Shown piece after piece: positions 1 through 8,885 of a stretch of DNA of 34,732 bases. The notes beneath the pieces were generated by a model, which was not told where the DNA came from, ran no database searches, and saw nothing but the letters and a program-made list of their open reading frames with translations. The DNA is from Polyangia bacterium (GTDB lineage Bacteria; Myxococcota_A; Polyangia; Polyangiales; Polyangiaceae), in the NCBI GenBank assembly GCA_030426145.1, contig JAUHZF010000052.1, positions 1 through 34,732 of the forward strand, read 5' to 3'. Each line of letters starts with the position of its first letter. Position 1 is the stretch's first letter. The translations under genes and the position numbers were made by a program.

Positions 1-349
1 TCACTTCTCCGAGCTTCCGACCGATCTCGTCCGCTCGGGCGAGGGGCACGCTCGCGAGCCCGAGGGTGACCAAGTACCCCTTCACGTTCTCGTCCTCGGC
101 CAGCTCGTCCATGGCGAGAACGAAATGTGCCAGCGTGTTCGGCCGTGCAGGCGCGAACAACCCGCCGCTCGACGTCTCTGGCACCCCCATGCTGAAGTCG
201 AGCACGGCGAGGTGCGGTTCGTCTTCGGGGGCGTCGGTGGTGGGTGGGCTCGAAGCGTGCTCCGAGGGCGCGCGGCCATCACACGCCAGGAGCGTGAGAA
301 GCAACACGATACCGAACCACTTACTGAAACTCTGGAAGGTCGCTGACAT
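1..349 (-). CDS. SppA-type (S49) signal peptide peptidase, lipoprotein, N-terminal part
   Basis: Only the first ~116 residues are in the window; the gene leaves at the left edge. It starts MSATFQSFSKWFGIV, continues with a hydrophobic stretch and has a lipobox LLAC with the acceptor at Cys23. This predicts a lipoprotein. The mature part, after a Pro/Glu-rich linker, contains LAVLDFSMGVPE and a segment ending in ENVKGYLVTLGLASVPLAR, which resembles the start of the first domain of 67-kDa-type SppA proteins. These degrade cleaved signal peptides at the membrane. The Ser/Lys catalytic residues lie beyond the edge and cannot be checked. The ATG at 349 lies inside the upstream gene, with a 29-base overlap in a different frame, so translational coupling is likely. 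No clear Shine-Dalgarno sequence is seen. Asp follows the lipid Cys, which in E. coli would favour retention in the inner membrane. The family call is good for an N-terminal fragment but not certain. Confidence 0.7.
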   Translation of the reverse strand, partial: MSATFQSFSKWFGIVLLLTLLACDGRAPSEHASSPPTTDAPEDEPHLAVLDFSMGVPETSSGGLFAPARPNTLAHFVLAMDELAEDENVKGYLVTLGLASVPLARADEIGRKLGEV

Positions 350-2612
350 CGACGTCCGGGGGGATGCCGGGGTCCGGCGCTGGGGCCGGTTCCGGGGCGG
401 GCCCAGGCTCAGGCTGAGGGGCTGGCGTCTCGGGCACGGGCTCGGGGGAGGGTTCGGGCTGAGGCGCTGGCGGGAGCACGTTCTCGAGGTCGGGCTCGTT
501 CGACGCAAAGGGCTCGGCGTGACCGCTCTCGTCGTGGGGACGGGGGGCCGGCGCCGCCTTCGCTCGAGGCTGCGGCTTCTCCGGCTCGGGTTCTGGCTCC
601 GGGGCTTCGGCCGGCGGCTCGGTGCCGTCGACGAAGTGCTGGAGCACCGCCGTGAGGGTGTGATGTGGGTTCTGCCGCTTGAGGGCTTCGAGCTCGTGCT
701 TGGCGTCTTCGACCTTGCCCGCCCGGACCAAGGCGTAGACGAGCATGGCGTGTGCGCGGCCGAGCTTTCGCTCCGCGCGCGAGGCGGTGCGAAGCCAGTC
801 GAGCACCGTGGCGAAGTTGGGCTTCTCTTCGGTGAGGTCGAGCGCGGCCAATGCGCGCGCGCCGTCGGGAGACGAGCGGTCGAGCTTGGCCACGTGTTTG
901 CGCGCCTCGTCGACCTCGCCCGCGAGACGAAGCGCGTCGACGAGGGCAGCTGCCGCGACCGGGTCGTCGGCCTGGATGGCCACTGCTGCGTCGGCGGCCA
1001 CGCGAGCCTTGTCGATCTTGCGCCTCAGGGACTGTTCGACCGCCGCATGGTGGGGCGTACCCTCGGGAACCAGTCTCGCGTGCAGCCAGTCGAGATCGGC
1101 CTCGACGACGGCGACCTGCGCCAGGGCGCGAAGGACCCGAGGGTCTTTCTCTGCCACCACGCTCGCCTTGACGAAGGCCTCACGTGCGCTCGCCACATCG
1201 CCCGCGTCGAGGTGCGCGCGCCCCTCCTGGAGGTAAGTCTCGATCTTTTGATCCGGGGCCGGAGCGGCACTCGTGCTCGCGTCGTTGCCAACGGCCGTCG
1301 TTCGTCTCAGCAGGGTGGCCGCGCCCACGGCGAATATGCCCACCGCCACCACGCCGATGGCCCATCGGGCCACGCCGCTGCGCTTCCCTCCGCCGTATCC
1401 GCTGAACCGGGGGTCGCTGTAGACCTCGGAGTTGCGCCGCAGGACCGATGGGCGCGCCACGCTCGGGGTTGGCGTGAGCGGCTCGAGGGAGTGTCGCCCT
1501 CCCGACGAGGGCACGACGCTGATGCGGTCGCTCTTGGAATCCGAAGGTGGCGCCTTGGCCTCTGCGAGAGCCTGGTGCTCGGCGTCGAGGTCGCCGATGG
1601 TGTCGTCGTCTTCGAGCGCCGGCATCTCGACGGGTGCCGCATCGCGGATCCGTGGCCGAGGTGCCGAGGGCGGGACGGGGCGGGCGCCGGACTGAGAGGA
1701 TTCTGCGCTCTGCTCGATGTCGTCTTCGAGCACGTCTTGAACCGCCGCCTCGAGGGCCTGAACCGCCTCCGCCGTGCCGTAGCCGCTCGCGGCCGGACGA
1801 GGGACGACCCGGCTCGCACCGTCGTCGGGCGCGCGCATCTCACCGGGATGGGAGTCGGAGCCGTAGATCGCCGTCGTGGCGAGGTCGGGTTCGGACGGTG
1901 GCGCTTGTACGGGCGGGCGCGCCGGTGAGATCGGGGTGAGCTCATCGTCGTCCACCTGCGCTGCGGGTCGTAGCGTGCTCTTGCGCCGGGTGGTCGGCGG
2001 CGAATCCTCGTCCCCCTCCTTCACAGCGGTTTCGAGGAGCGCGTCGACGTCGCGGGGGACGTGGGCCGCCTTGGGGATGGTGACGCGGTCGGGGGGAAGG
2101 CCGGGGGGGGCGGAGCCGTTCGCTTCGGCCCGGGCCTTGGCTGCGGCCGGGGCTGCCGTGCCCCCGAGCAGCGTACCCTTGCGTGGCGGATAGGACATGC
2201 CCGCGGCCACCTGCGGCGGGATGTTGTCCGCGGTGCGGATCTCCGGAATCGACTCCATCGTGGCCCGACGTGTTCGCGTGGTCGGGGCCTCCATTTGGCC
2301 GGCGAAGAAGGACGAGAGCTCCTCGATGTGGCTGAGCTGGCGCTCGCTACCGCCGCGGCGGGGAACGAGGATGTCGTCCTGCGACACGTGACCGCCCGCG
2401 ATGGCGGCCTGGAGCTCGCGCATGGCCCGGAAACTCAGCTCTCGGCCATCGGACGTGCGCACCGTCCAACCGTCGAGATCGTTGGTTCCATCGCTGCGGT
2501 ACACCTTGAACTGGTGCCCGCAGTTGGTGCACTTCACCGTCGTACCGCGCGCTGAGACCAAGGCCTCGTCGAACTCGTAGCGGGTGCCGCACCGCTCGCA
2601 GGTCACGTCCAT
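321..2612 (-). CDS. Zinc-ribbon / GYF-like / TPR single-pass membrane protein
   Basis: 763 residues. The N-terminus is an MJ0042-type zinc ribbon with Cys pairs at 5/8 and 28/31. A GYF_2-like segment follows at about 47-103, starting WTVRTSDGRELSFRAM. A long disordered Pro/Ala/Asp-rich region runs to about residue 415. One transmembrane helix is at about 417-436 (WAIGVVAVGIFAVGAATLL). TPR-like helical pairs lie at about 455-660, and the tail is strongly Pro/Glu-rich. The ribbon and GYF-like part should be cytoplasmic and the TPR part periplasmic. Proteins of this layout are common in myxobacteria but have no assigned function. The Pro/Glu tail ends at the sppA-like gene, whose start it overlaps, suggesting joint expression and an envelope role. 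The ATG at 2612 immediately precedes the zinc ribbon, so the start is secure. It is transcribed divergently from serS. Confidence 0.85.
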   Translation of the reverse strand: MDVTCERCGTRYEFDEALVSARGTTVKCTNCGHQFKVYRSDGTNDLDGWTVRTSDGRELSFRAMRELQAAIAGGHVSQDDILVPRRGGSERQLSHIEELSSFFAGQMEAPTTRTRRATMESIPEIRTADNIPPQVAAGMSYPPRKGTLLGGTAAPAAAKARAEANGSAPPGLPPDRVTIPKAAHVPRDVDALLETAVKEGDEDSPPTTRRKSTLRPAAQVDDDELTPISPARPPVQAPPSEPDLATTAIYGSDSHPGEMRAPDDGASRVVPRPAASGYGTAEAVQALEAAVQDVLEDDIEQSAESSQSGARPVPPSAPRPRIRDAAPVEMPALEDDDTIGDLDAEHQALAEAKAPPSDSKSDRISVVPSSGGRHSLEPLTPTPSVARPSVLRRNSEVYSDPRFSGYGGGKRSGVARWAIGVVAVGIFAVGAATLLRRTTAVGNDASTSAAPAPDQKIETYLQEGRAHLDAGDVASAREAFVKASVVAEKDPRVLRALAQVAVVEADLDWLHARLVPEGTPHHAAVEQSLRRKIDKARVAADAAVAIQADDPVAAAALVDALRLAGEVDEARKHVAKLDRSSPDGARALAALDLTEEKPNFATVLDWLRTASRAERKLGRAHAMLVYALVRAGKVEDAKHELEALKRQNPHHTLTAVLQHFVDGTEPPAEAPEPEPEPEKPQPRAKAAPAPRPHDESGHAEPFASNEPDLENVLPPAPQPEPSPEPVPETPAPQPEPGPAPEPAPAPDPGIPPDVDVSDLPEFQ

Positions 2613-2709
2613 GATGAAGCGTCAGGAGAAGGTAGCACGTTTGTAGGGACAACACCGACCCCGTGAGCACGGGTTGGACCCCGGTCGTCGCCGGGATTAT
2701 GTCCAGCCC

Positions 2710-4008
2710 ATGCACGACGTGCGCTACGTGGTGGACAACTTGGACGAGGTTCGCGCGCGGCTGGCCCGTCGCTCCGACGAGGCGGCCAAGCTCCTGGACC
2801 CGGTCTCCGATCTCGCCGGCGAGCGACGACGACTCATCGCCGCCGCTCAGGAGAAGCAGGCGGCGCGAAACACCGCCAGCAAGGAGATGGCTGGGCTCGA
2901 CAAGAGCTCGGAGGCCTTCGCGCAGCGACGCGCCTCGCTCAAGACCCTGAGCCAGGAGGTGAAGGACATCGAGCGCGAGCAGACTGAGGTGCAGACCAAG
3001 CTCGACTCCATCCTCGCCACCATCCCCAACCTGCCCGACCCGTCGGTTCCCGACGGTGTGAGCGAGGACGACAACGCGGTCGTGCACGTGTGGGGTGAGC
3101 CAAAGTCCTATGATTTCGAGCCCAAGGCCCACTTCGACATCGGCCCCGAGCTCGGGATCCTCGACTTCGAGCGGGCTGCCAAACTGTCGGGCCCGCGCTT
3201 CGTCGTGGAGGTGGGCATGGGGGCACGGCTCGAGCGCGCCCTCATCAACTTCATGCTGGACCTGCACACCAAGGAGCACGGCTACACCGAGGTGGCGCCC
3301 CCGTACTTGGTCAAGGACACCACGCTCTACGGCACCGGGCAGCTGCCGAAGTTCGAAGAAGACCTGTTCAAGACGCGGAAGAGCGACCCCGAGCGCAGTT
3401 ATGACCTCTATCTGAGCCCGACGGCGGAGGTGACGCTGACGAACCTCCACCAGGACGAGATCCTGGACGGCGCCGACCTCACCCGAGCTTACTGCGCCTT
3501 CACGCCATGCTTCCGAAGCGAGGCCGGGAGCCACGGTCGCGACGTGCGCGGCATGATTCGTCAGCATCAGTTCAACAAGGTCGAGCTCGTTCGCGTCTGC
3601 CGTCCCGAGGACTCGATGGACGAGCTCGAGAACCTCACCCGACACGCGGAGACGGTGCTCGAGCGACTCGGGCTGCACTACCGACGGGTCGCCCTATGCA
3701 CCGCCGACCTCGGGTTCGGTGCCGTCAAGACCTACGACCTCGAGGTTTGGCTCCCCTCACAGGAGAAGTTTCGCGAGATCTCGTCGTGCTCCAACTGCGG
3801 TGACTTTCAGGCGCGGCGCGCGAAGATCCGCTACCGCACGGAGAAGGGTAAGAAGCCCCAGCTGGTGCACACCCTCAACGGCTCGGGCCTGGCCGTAGGA
3901 CGGACTTTGGTCGCCATTCTCGAGCAGGGTCAGCGGGCCGACGGCTCGGTCGAAGTGCCCGAAGCATTGCGCCCGTTCATGGGCGTCGACGTCATCACCG
4001 GCGCCTGA
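2710..4008 (+). CDS. serS: Seryl-tRNA synthetase
   Basis: 432 residues, the normal bacterial length. It charges tRNA-Ser and tRNA-Sec with serine in the cytoplasm. An N-terminal coiled-coil tRNA-binding arm spans about residues 1-105. The class II catalytic core follows, with the serine-binding TAE at 238-240, motif 2 at about 268-292 ([16 protein letters not shown]) and motif 3 at 390-405 ([16 protein letters not shown]). The usual [10 protein letters not shown] ending is present. The ATG at 2710 was chosen because family members begin at this point (M-x-D-x-R-x-V); the frame is open further upstream, but that extension has no family character. No Shine-Dalgarno is visible before it. A weak promoter-like pair (TTGGAC at 2674, TTATGT at 2697, 17-bp spacing) would give a nearly leaderless transcript; this is inference only. 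Confidence 0.98.
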   Translation: MHDVRYVVDNLDEVRARLARRSDEAAKLLDPVSDLAGERRRLIAAAQEKQAARNTASKEMAGLDKSSEAFAQRRASLKTLSQEVKDIEREQTEVQTKLDSILATIPNLPDPSVPDGVSEDDNAVVHVWGEPKSYDFEPKAHFDIGPELGILDFERAAKLSGPRFVVEVGMGARLERALINFMLDLHTKEHGYTEVAPPYLVKDTTLYGTGQLPKFEEDLFKTRKSDPERSYDLYLSPTAEVTLTNLHQDEILDGADLTRAYCAFTPCFRSEAGSHGRDVRGMIRQHQFNKVELVRVCRPEDSMDELENLTRHAETVLERLGLHYRRVALCTADLGFGAVKTYDLEVWLPSQEKFREISSCSNCGDFQARRAKIRYRTEKGKKPQLVHTLNGSGLAVGRTLVAILEQGQRADGSVEVPEALRPFMGVDVITGA

Positions 4009-4039
4009 TTCGAGGCCTTATACGGGCTCGAAGTGCTTA

Positions 4040-4070
4040 TCGAAGCGATGCTTCGAGGGGTTCCGTTTGT
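4040..4070 (+). terminator. Candidate intrinsic terminator after serS
   Basis: A perfect 7-bp inverted repeat, TCGAAGC at 4040-4046 and GCTTCGA at 4050-4056, has a 3-base loop. It starts 31 bases after the serS stop and is followed by the T-rich run TTCCGTTTGTT. The left arm also has a second copy upstream (CTCGAAG at 4028-4034) that could pair with the same right arm (CTTCGAG at 4051-4057). The T tract is interrupted, so termination strength is uncertain. Confidence 0.5.
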
Positions 4071-4109
4071 TGGCCCGGCCACGCGCCACATGGAACCTCT
4101 GGGCTCGTC

Positions 4110-4640
4110 ATGGGCCACGCCTTGCGAGCCGAGTCCGAGATCGACTTCGACGACGATCCCGTCGCCCGAATGGGTGATCGCGATACCTGCCCTGCAGGTT
4201 ATGTGGAGGTCGAGCTCGAGCTCGAGGAAGAAACCGAGGACGAGGTCGATTGGTGCGTCGACCACGGCTCTGCGATGGAAGTGCTGACCACCGCTGCGTT
4301 GCGTGACGCCATCGCCAAGGGGCGCGTGAAGGACGACACCAAGGTGTGGCGCGACGGCCACCCTTGTTGGCAGCCGGTCGCGGACTTTCCCGAGCTCGGC
4401 GATCGGCGCTCCTGGTGGGGGCCACGGCGCTCGCGCGAAGAAGACCGCGTCACCATTCCGGAGCAGTCTGGGATCCGTCGCATCGTGCCGCGGGCGCGCC
4501 CGCGCTCTCGAACCCACGCTTTCACCTCGGCTTTTCTCACCGGGTTGGTCGTCGGCGCGCTCGTCTACGTACCCTTCGCCACGATTGGCACCGGCGCCGC
4601 GCGCGCCCAGAAGGGGCTCGTGTCGACGGGCCCTCGGTGA
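4110..4640 (+). CDS. Small GYF-like domain membrane protein
   Basis: 176 residues, no assigned function. An acidic N-terminus precedes a GYF_2-like (DUF4339-type) domain at about 48-98. The domain runs from WCVDHGSAMEVLTTAAL to the typical end KVWRDGHPCWQPVADFPEL. A basic Arg-rich stretch leads into one transmembrane helix near residues 140-165 (FLTGLVVGALVYVPFATIG). The domain is probably cytoplasmic, with the helix anchoring it. It resembles the GYF-like segment of the zinc-ribbon protein on the other side of serS. The start is uncertain: ATG at 4110 gives the longest form, and ATG at 4170 would keep the whole domain; neither has a good ribosome-binding site. Confidence 0.7.
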   Translation: MGHALRAESEIDFDDDPVARMGDRDTCPAGYVEVELELEEETEDEVDWCVDHGSAMEVLTTAALRDAIAKGRVKDDTKVWRDGHPCWQPVADFPELGDRRSWWGPRRSREEDRVTIPEQSGIRRIVPRARPRSRTHAFTSAFLTGLVVGALVYVPFATIGTGAARAQKGLVSTGPR

Positions 4641-4699
4641 GGCACTGAGGGCACGAACTCGCCCCCGAAACGCGGCTGGCGTAGCCTTCTGCGACGCGC

Positions 4700-5305
4700 G
4701 TGGGGTCGAAGGCTAAAGAACAGACGGCGCAGGACGATACGCCGGGCGCAGAGACCCGATCGGGCCAAGGGCCGTCGGACGCTGCCCTCGCGGTGGCTGC
4801 GCGTGCGGGTGAGGGTTGGGCTCAGGAGGCTCTGTTCCGCCGCCACGCCCCGGCCCTCAAACGCCTCGTCTTTCGCATTCTGCCCTCGGAGGCCGACGCG
4901 GACGACGTGGTGCAGGACACCTTTCTCACCGCGTTCCAAAGGCTGGGTCAGCTCGACGAGACCGGAGCGTTTGCGCCTTGGCTTCGTTCCATCGCGGTAC
5001 GGCGCTCCTACAAGGTGTTGCGCCGGCGGCGCCTGCGACGGCGGCTCGGGTTTCGCGATGTCCCGCTCTTCGACCCCGACGTGGCGGTGGCGACCGGTGC
5101 GCCTCCCGACGTCGTGCGAGAGCTGACCGAGATCTACGAGGCCGTCGAAGGCCTCCCCCCCGAGGAGCGGGTTGCCTTGCTTCTGCAGCGGGTGGAGGGC
5201 CTTCCTCTCGCCGAGGTGGCCGAGCAGATGGGCCTCAGCCTGGCCACGGTGAAGCGGCGCATTGCGGCGGCTGAGAAGCGCCTCGACAAGCGCCTCGGGC
5301 GTTGA
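4700..5305 (+). CDS. ECF-family RNA polymerase sigma factor
   Basis: 201 residues. Region 2 has the ECF pattern HAPALKRLVFRILPSEADAD followed by DVVQDTFLTAFQRL, then an APWLRSIAVRRSYKVLRRR segment. Region 4 has LPPEERVALLLQRVEGLPLAE followed by the helix-turn-helix VAEQMGLSLATVKRRIAAAE. It should direct core RNA polymerase to its own promoter set. The start is a GTG at 4700; a ~35-residue Gln/Gly-rich leader precedes region 2, so a later start is possible. No anti-sigma gene follows it. It faces the FecR/barrel/RCC1 operon, with only three bases between the two stop codons. ECF and FecR genes are often partners, so a link to that operon is plausible but not shown. Confidence 0.9.
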   Translation: MGSKAKEQTAQDDTPGAETRSGQGPSDAALAVAARAGEGWAQEALFRRHAPALKRLVFRILPSEADADDVVQDTFLTAFQRLGQLDETGAFAPWLRSIAVRRSYKVLRRRRLRRRLGFRDVPLFDPDVAVATGAPPDVVRELTEIYEAVEGLPPEERVALLLQRVEGLPLAEVAEQMGLSLATVKRRIAAAEKRLDKRLGR

Positions 5306-5308
5306 CCC

Positions 5309-6541
5309 TCACGGGGTGGGCAGCACCACCGCGGTCATCTCGAAGCGGGTTTCGAGGTCGCCCACGCCGAGCTGGCCCTCTTTGTTCTGACCCGTACACC
5401 ACACGGAGCCGTCTACCTTGCGGGCACAGGTGTGGAAGCGCCCGTTGCTCACCGCGTCCCAGTCGGCGTCGGTCCCGACCCGGGTGGGGAACTCGCGCGC
5501 GACATCATCGCCTGTTCCGAGCTGCCCCTCGAGGTTTCGGCCCCAGCACCAGAGGCTGCCGTCGGTCTTGACGCCACAGGTGTGGAAGGTTGCGAGCGAC
5601 ATGTCCTTCCAATCCGCATCGCTGCCCACCTTCTGGGGCGTATCTGCCGTGACGCCCGCGCCGAGGCCGAGCTGAAGGTGCATGTTGTCGCCCCAGCACC
5701 AGAGGGTGCCGTCGTTGCGGCGACCACACGAATGGGAATGACCTCCGCGAACCTGTACCCAGTTTTGGGGTCCCTCGACGAGCTGGGGGATTCGGATCTG
5801 GCCTGGGGCGTCGGGCCCAATCCCGAGTTGTCCGATGTTGTTGCGCCCCCAACACCACAGGGCGCCCCCGCGGATCCCACAGCTGTGTCCGTCGGCCCCT
5901 TCGGCGAAGGTCCAGTCGTTGTCGTCCTCGACCTGAACCGGCTCGTTGCGATCGACGCCCTCGGCCGGGAACGGGTCGGCCTGGCCGAGCTGCCCCTCCG
6001 CGTTCCGGCCCCAGTTCCAGAGCGTGCCATCGAAGTAGATGGCCATCATGTGGTACCGCGTGCCCCCGATCCTCGAAACGGGCGCCGTCGTGTTCAGCAG
6101 CGTGAACTCCGTTCGGTCGGTGAAGTCACCAAGCCCGAGCTCGCCCGAGGTGTTGCCCCCCGTGCACGATACGCCGCCGCTGGTGCGGAGGGCGCAGGTG
6201 AACTCGGAGCCCGTCGCGACCTCCTTCCAATCTGCGCCCGTGCCAACCCGAGTGGGCACGAGGCGCCGGTCGAGGTCACCGAGACCCAGCATGCCCAGGT
6301 CGTTGCGGCCCCAGCAGAAGAGCTGTCCGTCCGCGATGGCGCAGGTGTGCTCGAAGGCTGCACTCACCTGGTCGAACACCGGGGGCTGCGGGGTGGGCTC
6401 ACCCCCTTGGCCGCCGGCCCCGGAGGTGCCTCCACCCATGCCTCCGGTTCCGACTTCGAACGGCCCTGGACCGAGTACGTCGACCCGCTCCACGCAGCCC
6501 GCGGTAGCGAGGAGGCTGGCCATGACGAGGCAGGTTCGCAT
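5309..6541 (-). CDS. RCC1-repeat lipoprotein
   Basis: 410 residues. The start MRTCLVMASLLATAGC is a lipoprotein signal with acceptor Cys16. A Gly-rich linker (about 32-50) leads to seven RCC1-type repeats marked by variants of LWCWGRNxxGQLGxGD. Together these should make a seven-bladed beta-propeller on the cell surface or in the periplasm. Cys residues recur at fixed places in the repeats (HTCAI, FTCAL, HSCGI, HTCGV, HTCAR plus CWG), suggesting disulphides within blades, consistent with an exported protein. The ATG at 6541 overlaps the stop of the upstream barrel-like gene as TGATG, so translation is probably coupled. Such RCC1 lipoproteins are abundant in myxobacteria. The binding partner is unknown. 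Confidence 0.9.
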   Translation of the reverse strand: MRTCLVMASLLATAGCVERVDVLGPGPFEVGTGGMGGGTSGAGGQGGEPTPQPPVFDQVSAAFEHTCAIADGQLFCWGRNDLGMLGLGDLDRRLVPTRVGTGADWKEVATGSEFTCALRTSGGVSCTGGNTSGELGLGDFTDRTEFTLLNTTAPVSRIGGTRYHMMAIYFDGTLWNWGRNAEGQLGQADPFPAEGVDRNEPVQVEDDNDWTFAEGADGHSCGIRGGALWCWGRNNIGQLGIGPDAPGQIRIPQLVEGPQNWVQVRGGHSHSCGRRNDGTLWCWGDNMHLQLGLGAGVTADTPQKVGSDADWKDMSLATFHTCGVKTDGSLWCWGRNLEGQLGTGDDVAREFPTRVGTDADWDAVSNGRFHTCARKVDGSVWCTGQNKEGQLGVGDLETRFEMTAVVLPTP

Positions 6542-7584
6542 CAGAAGGTGACCCCCAGACCGAGATGGCTCGACAGCTCGACCCCCGCCACGCCGGTCAC
6601 GTCTTCTCCACCGTCGGTGGCGAAGACGGCCCGAATGGGAGCTCCGGCACCGAAGCGCGCCGTGAGCTCGAGATGGTCGGTAGGCAACACGGACAGACTC
6701 ACGCCGCCGCGCGCCACGACGGCCCAGGTGTTGTAGCGGTCTTGCGTGGCGCCCACCACGGCGTCGCCGTCGAAGCGCACCCACATGGCACGGGCGCCCG
6801 CATCGACGTCGAGCGCGAAGGCGTCCATCTCGACGGCCCGCGCGGCGAAGGCGAAGGAGCCGCCGGCGGCGAGCGTGTCGACGTCGCCGCGGGTGCTCTT
6901 GGCGCGAAGCCCCGTGCGGAACGAGGCGCCGACCTCGAGCCAGAACCAGTCGACCAAGCGTCGGCGGTAGGCCATGTCGGGGCCGATGAGGGTGAGGGGG
7001 GCGGTGTAGTGGTCGATGGCACCAACGAGACGCACGGCATTGTCGTCGGGTGGCGAGGGCTCCAACGGACGGTCTGGGAGGTCACGCTCGACGGCGGCGC
7101 GCACGACGGCCGGGGCCTTCTTCTTGGGCTCTGGCGCCTCGGGCGTGCGTGGTCGCAGCGCCAACTCGGCCCAGCTCGCGCGAGCGAGCTCCTCGGCGGC
7201 GATGGCGATGGCGAGCGAGTGGCCGTCAGCCGGGAGGTCGGACAGGTCGAGCCGACGCGACACCTCCTTGTCGGTGATGTCGTCGATCATGGTGATGCGA
7301 ACCTGTGGCAACCGCGCCGCGTCGACCTGAAGGCGCCCCACCCGACTCGCGGGCGCGGCATCGTCAGGGCAGACGGCCAGGCCGCGGCGACGCATGCCGA
7401 CCTCGATGTCGACGCGAATGGTGTTGCGAAGCTCGGGGGCAGCAGCGATGTCGAGGGAGAGGTGGGGCGCGCCCTCGGCGCACGGGTCTGCCGCCGCAGG
7501 CCCAGCGAGCAGCACCACGAGTGCGGCGACGGAGCTCTGGAGGCCTCGATCAAGGGGCCGGTTTCTTGTCGGCGGCTGACTCAC
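6541..7584 (-). CDS. Secreted protein with probable outer-membrane beta-barrel C-terminus
   Basis: 347 residues from a GTG at 7584 (MSQPPTRNRPLDRGLQSSVA). This start gives a good signal peptide: an Arg-containing n-region, the core VAALVVLLAG, and a cleavage site near PAAADP. It overlaps the 3' end of the FecR gene by 35 bases. The first part (about 35-185) has the alternating pattern of a small periplasmic domain. The second part (about 210-347) is rich in amphipathic strands with Gly, Trp and Tyr. The protein ends HLGLGVTF; a C-terminal Phe in an amphipathic strand is typical of BAM-inserted barrels. It is the middle gene of the FecR / barrel / RCC1 operon. No named family was recognised; the barrel call is inference from pattern. 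Confidence 0.75.
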   Translation of the reverse strand: MSQPPTRNRPLDRGLQSSVAALVVLLAGPAAADPCAEGAPHLSLDIAAAPELRNTIRVDIEVGMRRRGLAVCPDDAAPASRVGRLQVDAARLPQVRITMIDDITDKEVSRRLDLSDLPADGHSLAIAIAAEELARASWAELALRPRTPEAPEPKKKAPAVVRAAVERDLPDRPLEPSPPDDNAVRLVGAIDHYTAPLTLIGPDMAYRRRLVDWFWLEVGASFRTGLRAKSTRGDVDTLAAGGSFAFAARAVEMDAFALDVDAGARAMWVRFDGDAVVGATQDRYNTWAVVARGGVSLSVLPTDHLELTARFGAGAPIRAVFATDGGEDVTGVAGVELSSHLGLGVTF

Positions 7585-8641
7585 CCTGGCAACTGGCGCG
7601 GACCACCCCGGCGTGCACGCCGTTCGGGAACGCCGACAAGTATTCCGCTCGTGCGCGCTTGCATCCAGCCCGATCGCCCTTTCGGTCCAATGAGCGAACC
7701 TGCCGGGCGAGCGCGTCTTCTCGCAGGCCACCACTCTTGGAGGCAGCGGCCTTCTCGAAAGCCTTCATGGCGCCCTCGTCGTCGCCCAGGCTGTCGGCGC
7801 GGAGGCGTCCGAGCTCCAGCGCGGCCACACCGGCGCGCGGATCGTCGGGGAAACGCTGCAACAGCTGCTCGTAGGCCGCCGCCGCTTCGCGGTACTTGCC
7901 GGCGCGGCGTAGGCCCATGGCCCGCTGGAAGAGGGCCTTTGCCGTGACCTTGGGGGCGCTCGGGGCAGCTGCGGTGGCGCTCGGCGTCGCTGACGGCGCC
8001 GTCTCGGCCGTCGTGACGGGCGTCGGTTCGCGGCCTCCGTCGATCAGGGCGGACCACTGCTCGCCCGCCGTGAGGCGGTGTACGACGCTTGGGTCGTCGG
8101 CGCGCCGCACCTCGACGATGCCGTGGTCGACCACGACACTCACGCGCCGACCGTCGCTCGTCTGCAGCGCCGATACGTCGAAGGCGGTGCCCACGACGCG
8201 CACGATGATGCCGTGGGCACGAACCTCGAAGTCGCGCTTCTTGTTGGGCGTGACCTCGAAGTGGCCTCGCCCGCGGTCGAGGTCGAGCGCGATGCGGTTC
8301 GCTTGGTCGTCTCGCACCACGAGACGAGAATCGGGCGCGAGCTCGACATTGGAGCCGTCGGCCAGGGCGACCTTCATGGGCGACGTCGTGCTCTCCAACG
8401 TGGCATTGGCCAGGGGAGAGTGAGAGGGCGTGCCCGGCATCTGAACCCAGATGAGCGCAGCGAGGGCTGCCGCTGCTGCGGCTGCCCCGAACCACACCCA
8501 GCCGCGGCGTCCGCTCTTGGCGGGCTGTGCCTCCAGCTTCTCCGAGAGCTCGATCCAGCTACGGTTGACCCACATCTCATCCGTCTTGGCGCCGAGGTAG
8601 GCGCCAGGCGGTCGGCGGTTGGATGCGGGAGGATCGGACAC
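7550..8641 (-). CDS. FecR-domain / TPR transmembrane protein
   Basis: 363 residues. A short cytoplasmic part (1-47) precedes one transmembrane helix (about 48-66). A FecR domain at about 89-200 contains VALADGSNVELAPDSRL, a GHFEV strand and VRVVGTAFDV. After a Ser/Ala/Pro linker, TPR-like helices at about 231-345 (YREAAAAYEQLLQRFPDDP) resemble YbgF-type repeats. FecR proteins usually pass an envelope signal to an ECF sigma factor through their cytoplasmic part. Here that part lacks an obvious anti-sigma Zn motif. It is the first gene of a three-gene overlapping operon and probably sets its expression or function. Start is a GTG at 8641. Confidence 0.85.
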   Translation of the reverse strand: MSDPPASNRRPPGAYLGAKTDEMWVNRSWIELSEKLEAQPAKSGRRGWVWFGAAAAAAALAALIWVQMPGTPSHSPLANATLESTTSPMKVALADGSNVELAPDSRLVVRDDQANRIALDLDRGRGHFEVTPNKKRDFEVRAHGIIVRVVGTAFDVSALQTSDGRRVSVVVDHGIVEVRRADDPSVVHRLTAGEQWSALIDGGREPTPVTTAETAPSATPSATAAAPSAPKVTAKALFQRAMGLRRAGKYREAAAAYEQLLQRFPDDPRAGVAALELGRLRADSLGDDEGAMKAFEKAAASKSGGLREDALARQVRSLDRKGDRAGCKRARAEYLSAFPNGVHAGVVRASCQGESAADKKPAP

Positions 8642-8885
8642 GGAGGACTCGTGGGTTACGTGAGGAGAGAGCCGCCGCTGATTCTGCTCGGCTCAAAAAA
8701 CGACAACCGAGCTGGCGTTTTCGGTGTGTGCAAGTCCTACATGGTCCGCATCGACTCGGCCACCTCCTCGCATCGCACCGGACTTTCCCCCTGCGTCCCA
8801 CGTGCTAAGTTCGCCCTCGCTCGCTGAGGCGTGTGTCACGTTCGTGCCCGCTCAGGAGCTTGATCTGGTAGAAAACCACAATCAT

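Noticed and set aside
7287..7553. TTG-started 88-codon minus frame overlapping the FecR stop (TTGA)
   Set aside because: Attractive coupling position, but its frame gives no signal peptide or fold; the overlapping frame from GTG 7584 has both.
8821..8885. Promoter of the tRNA gene
   Set aside because: TAGAAA at 8869 could be a -10, but no -35 at proper spacing is visible.
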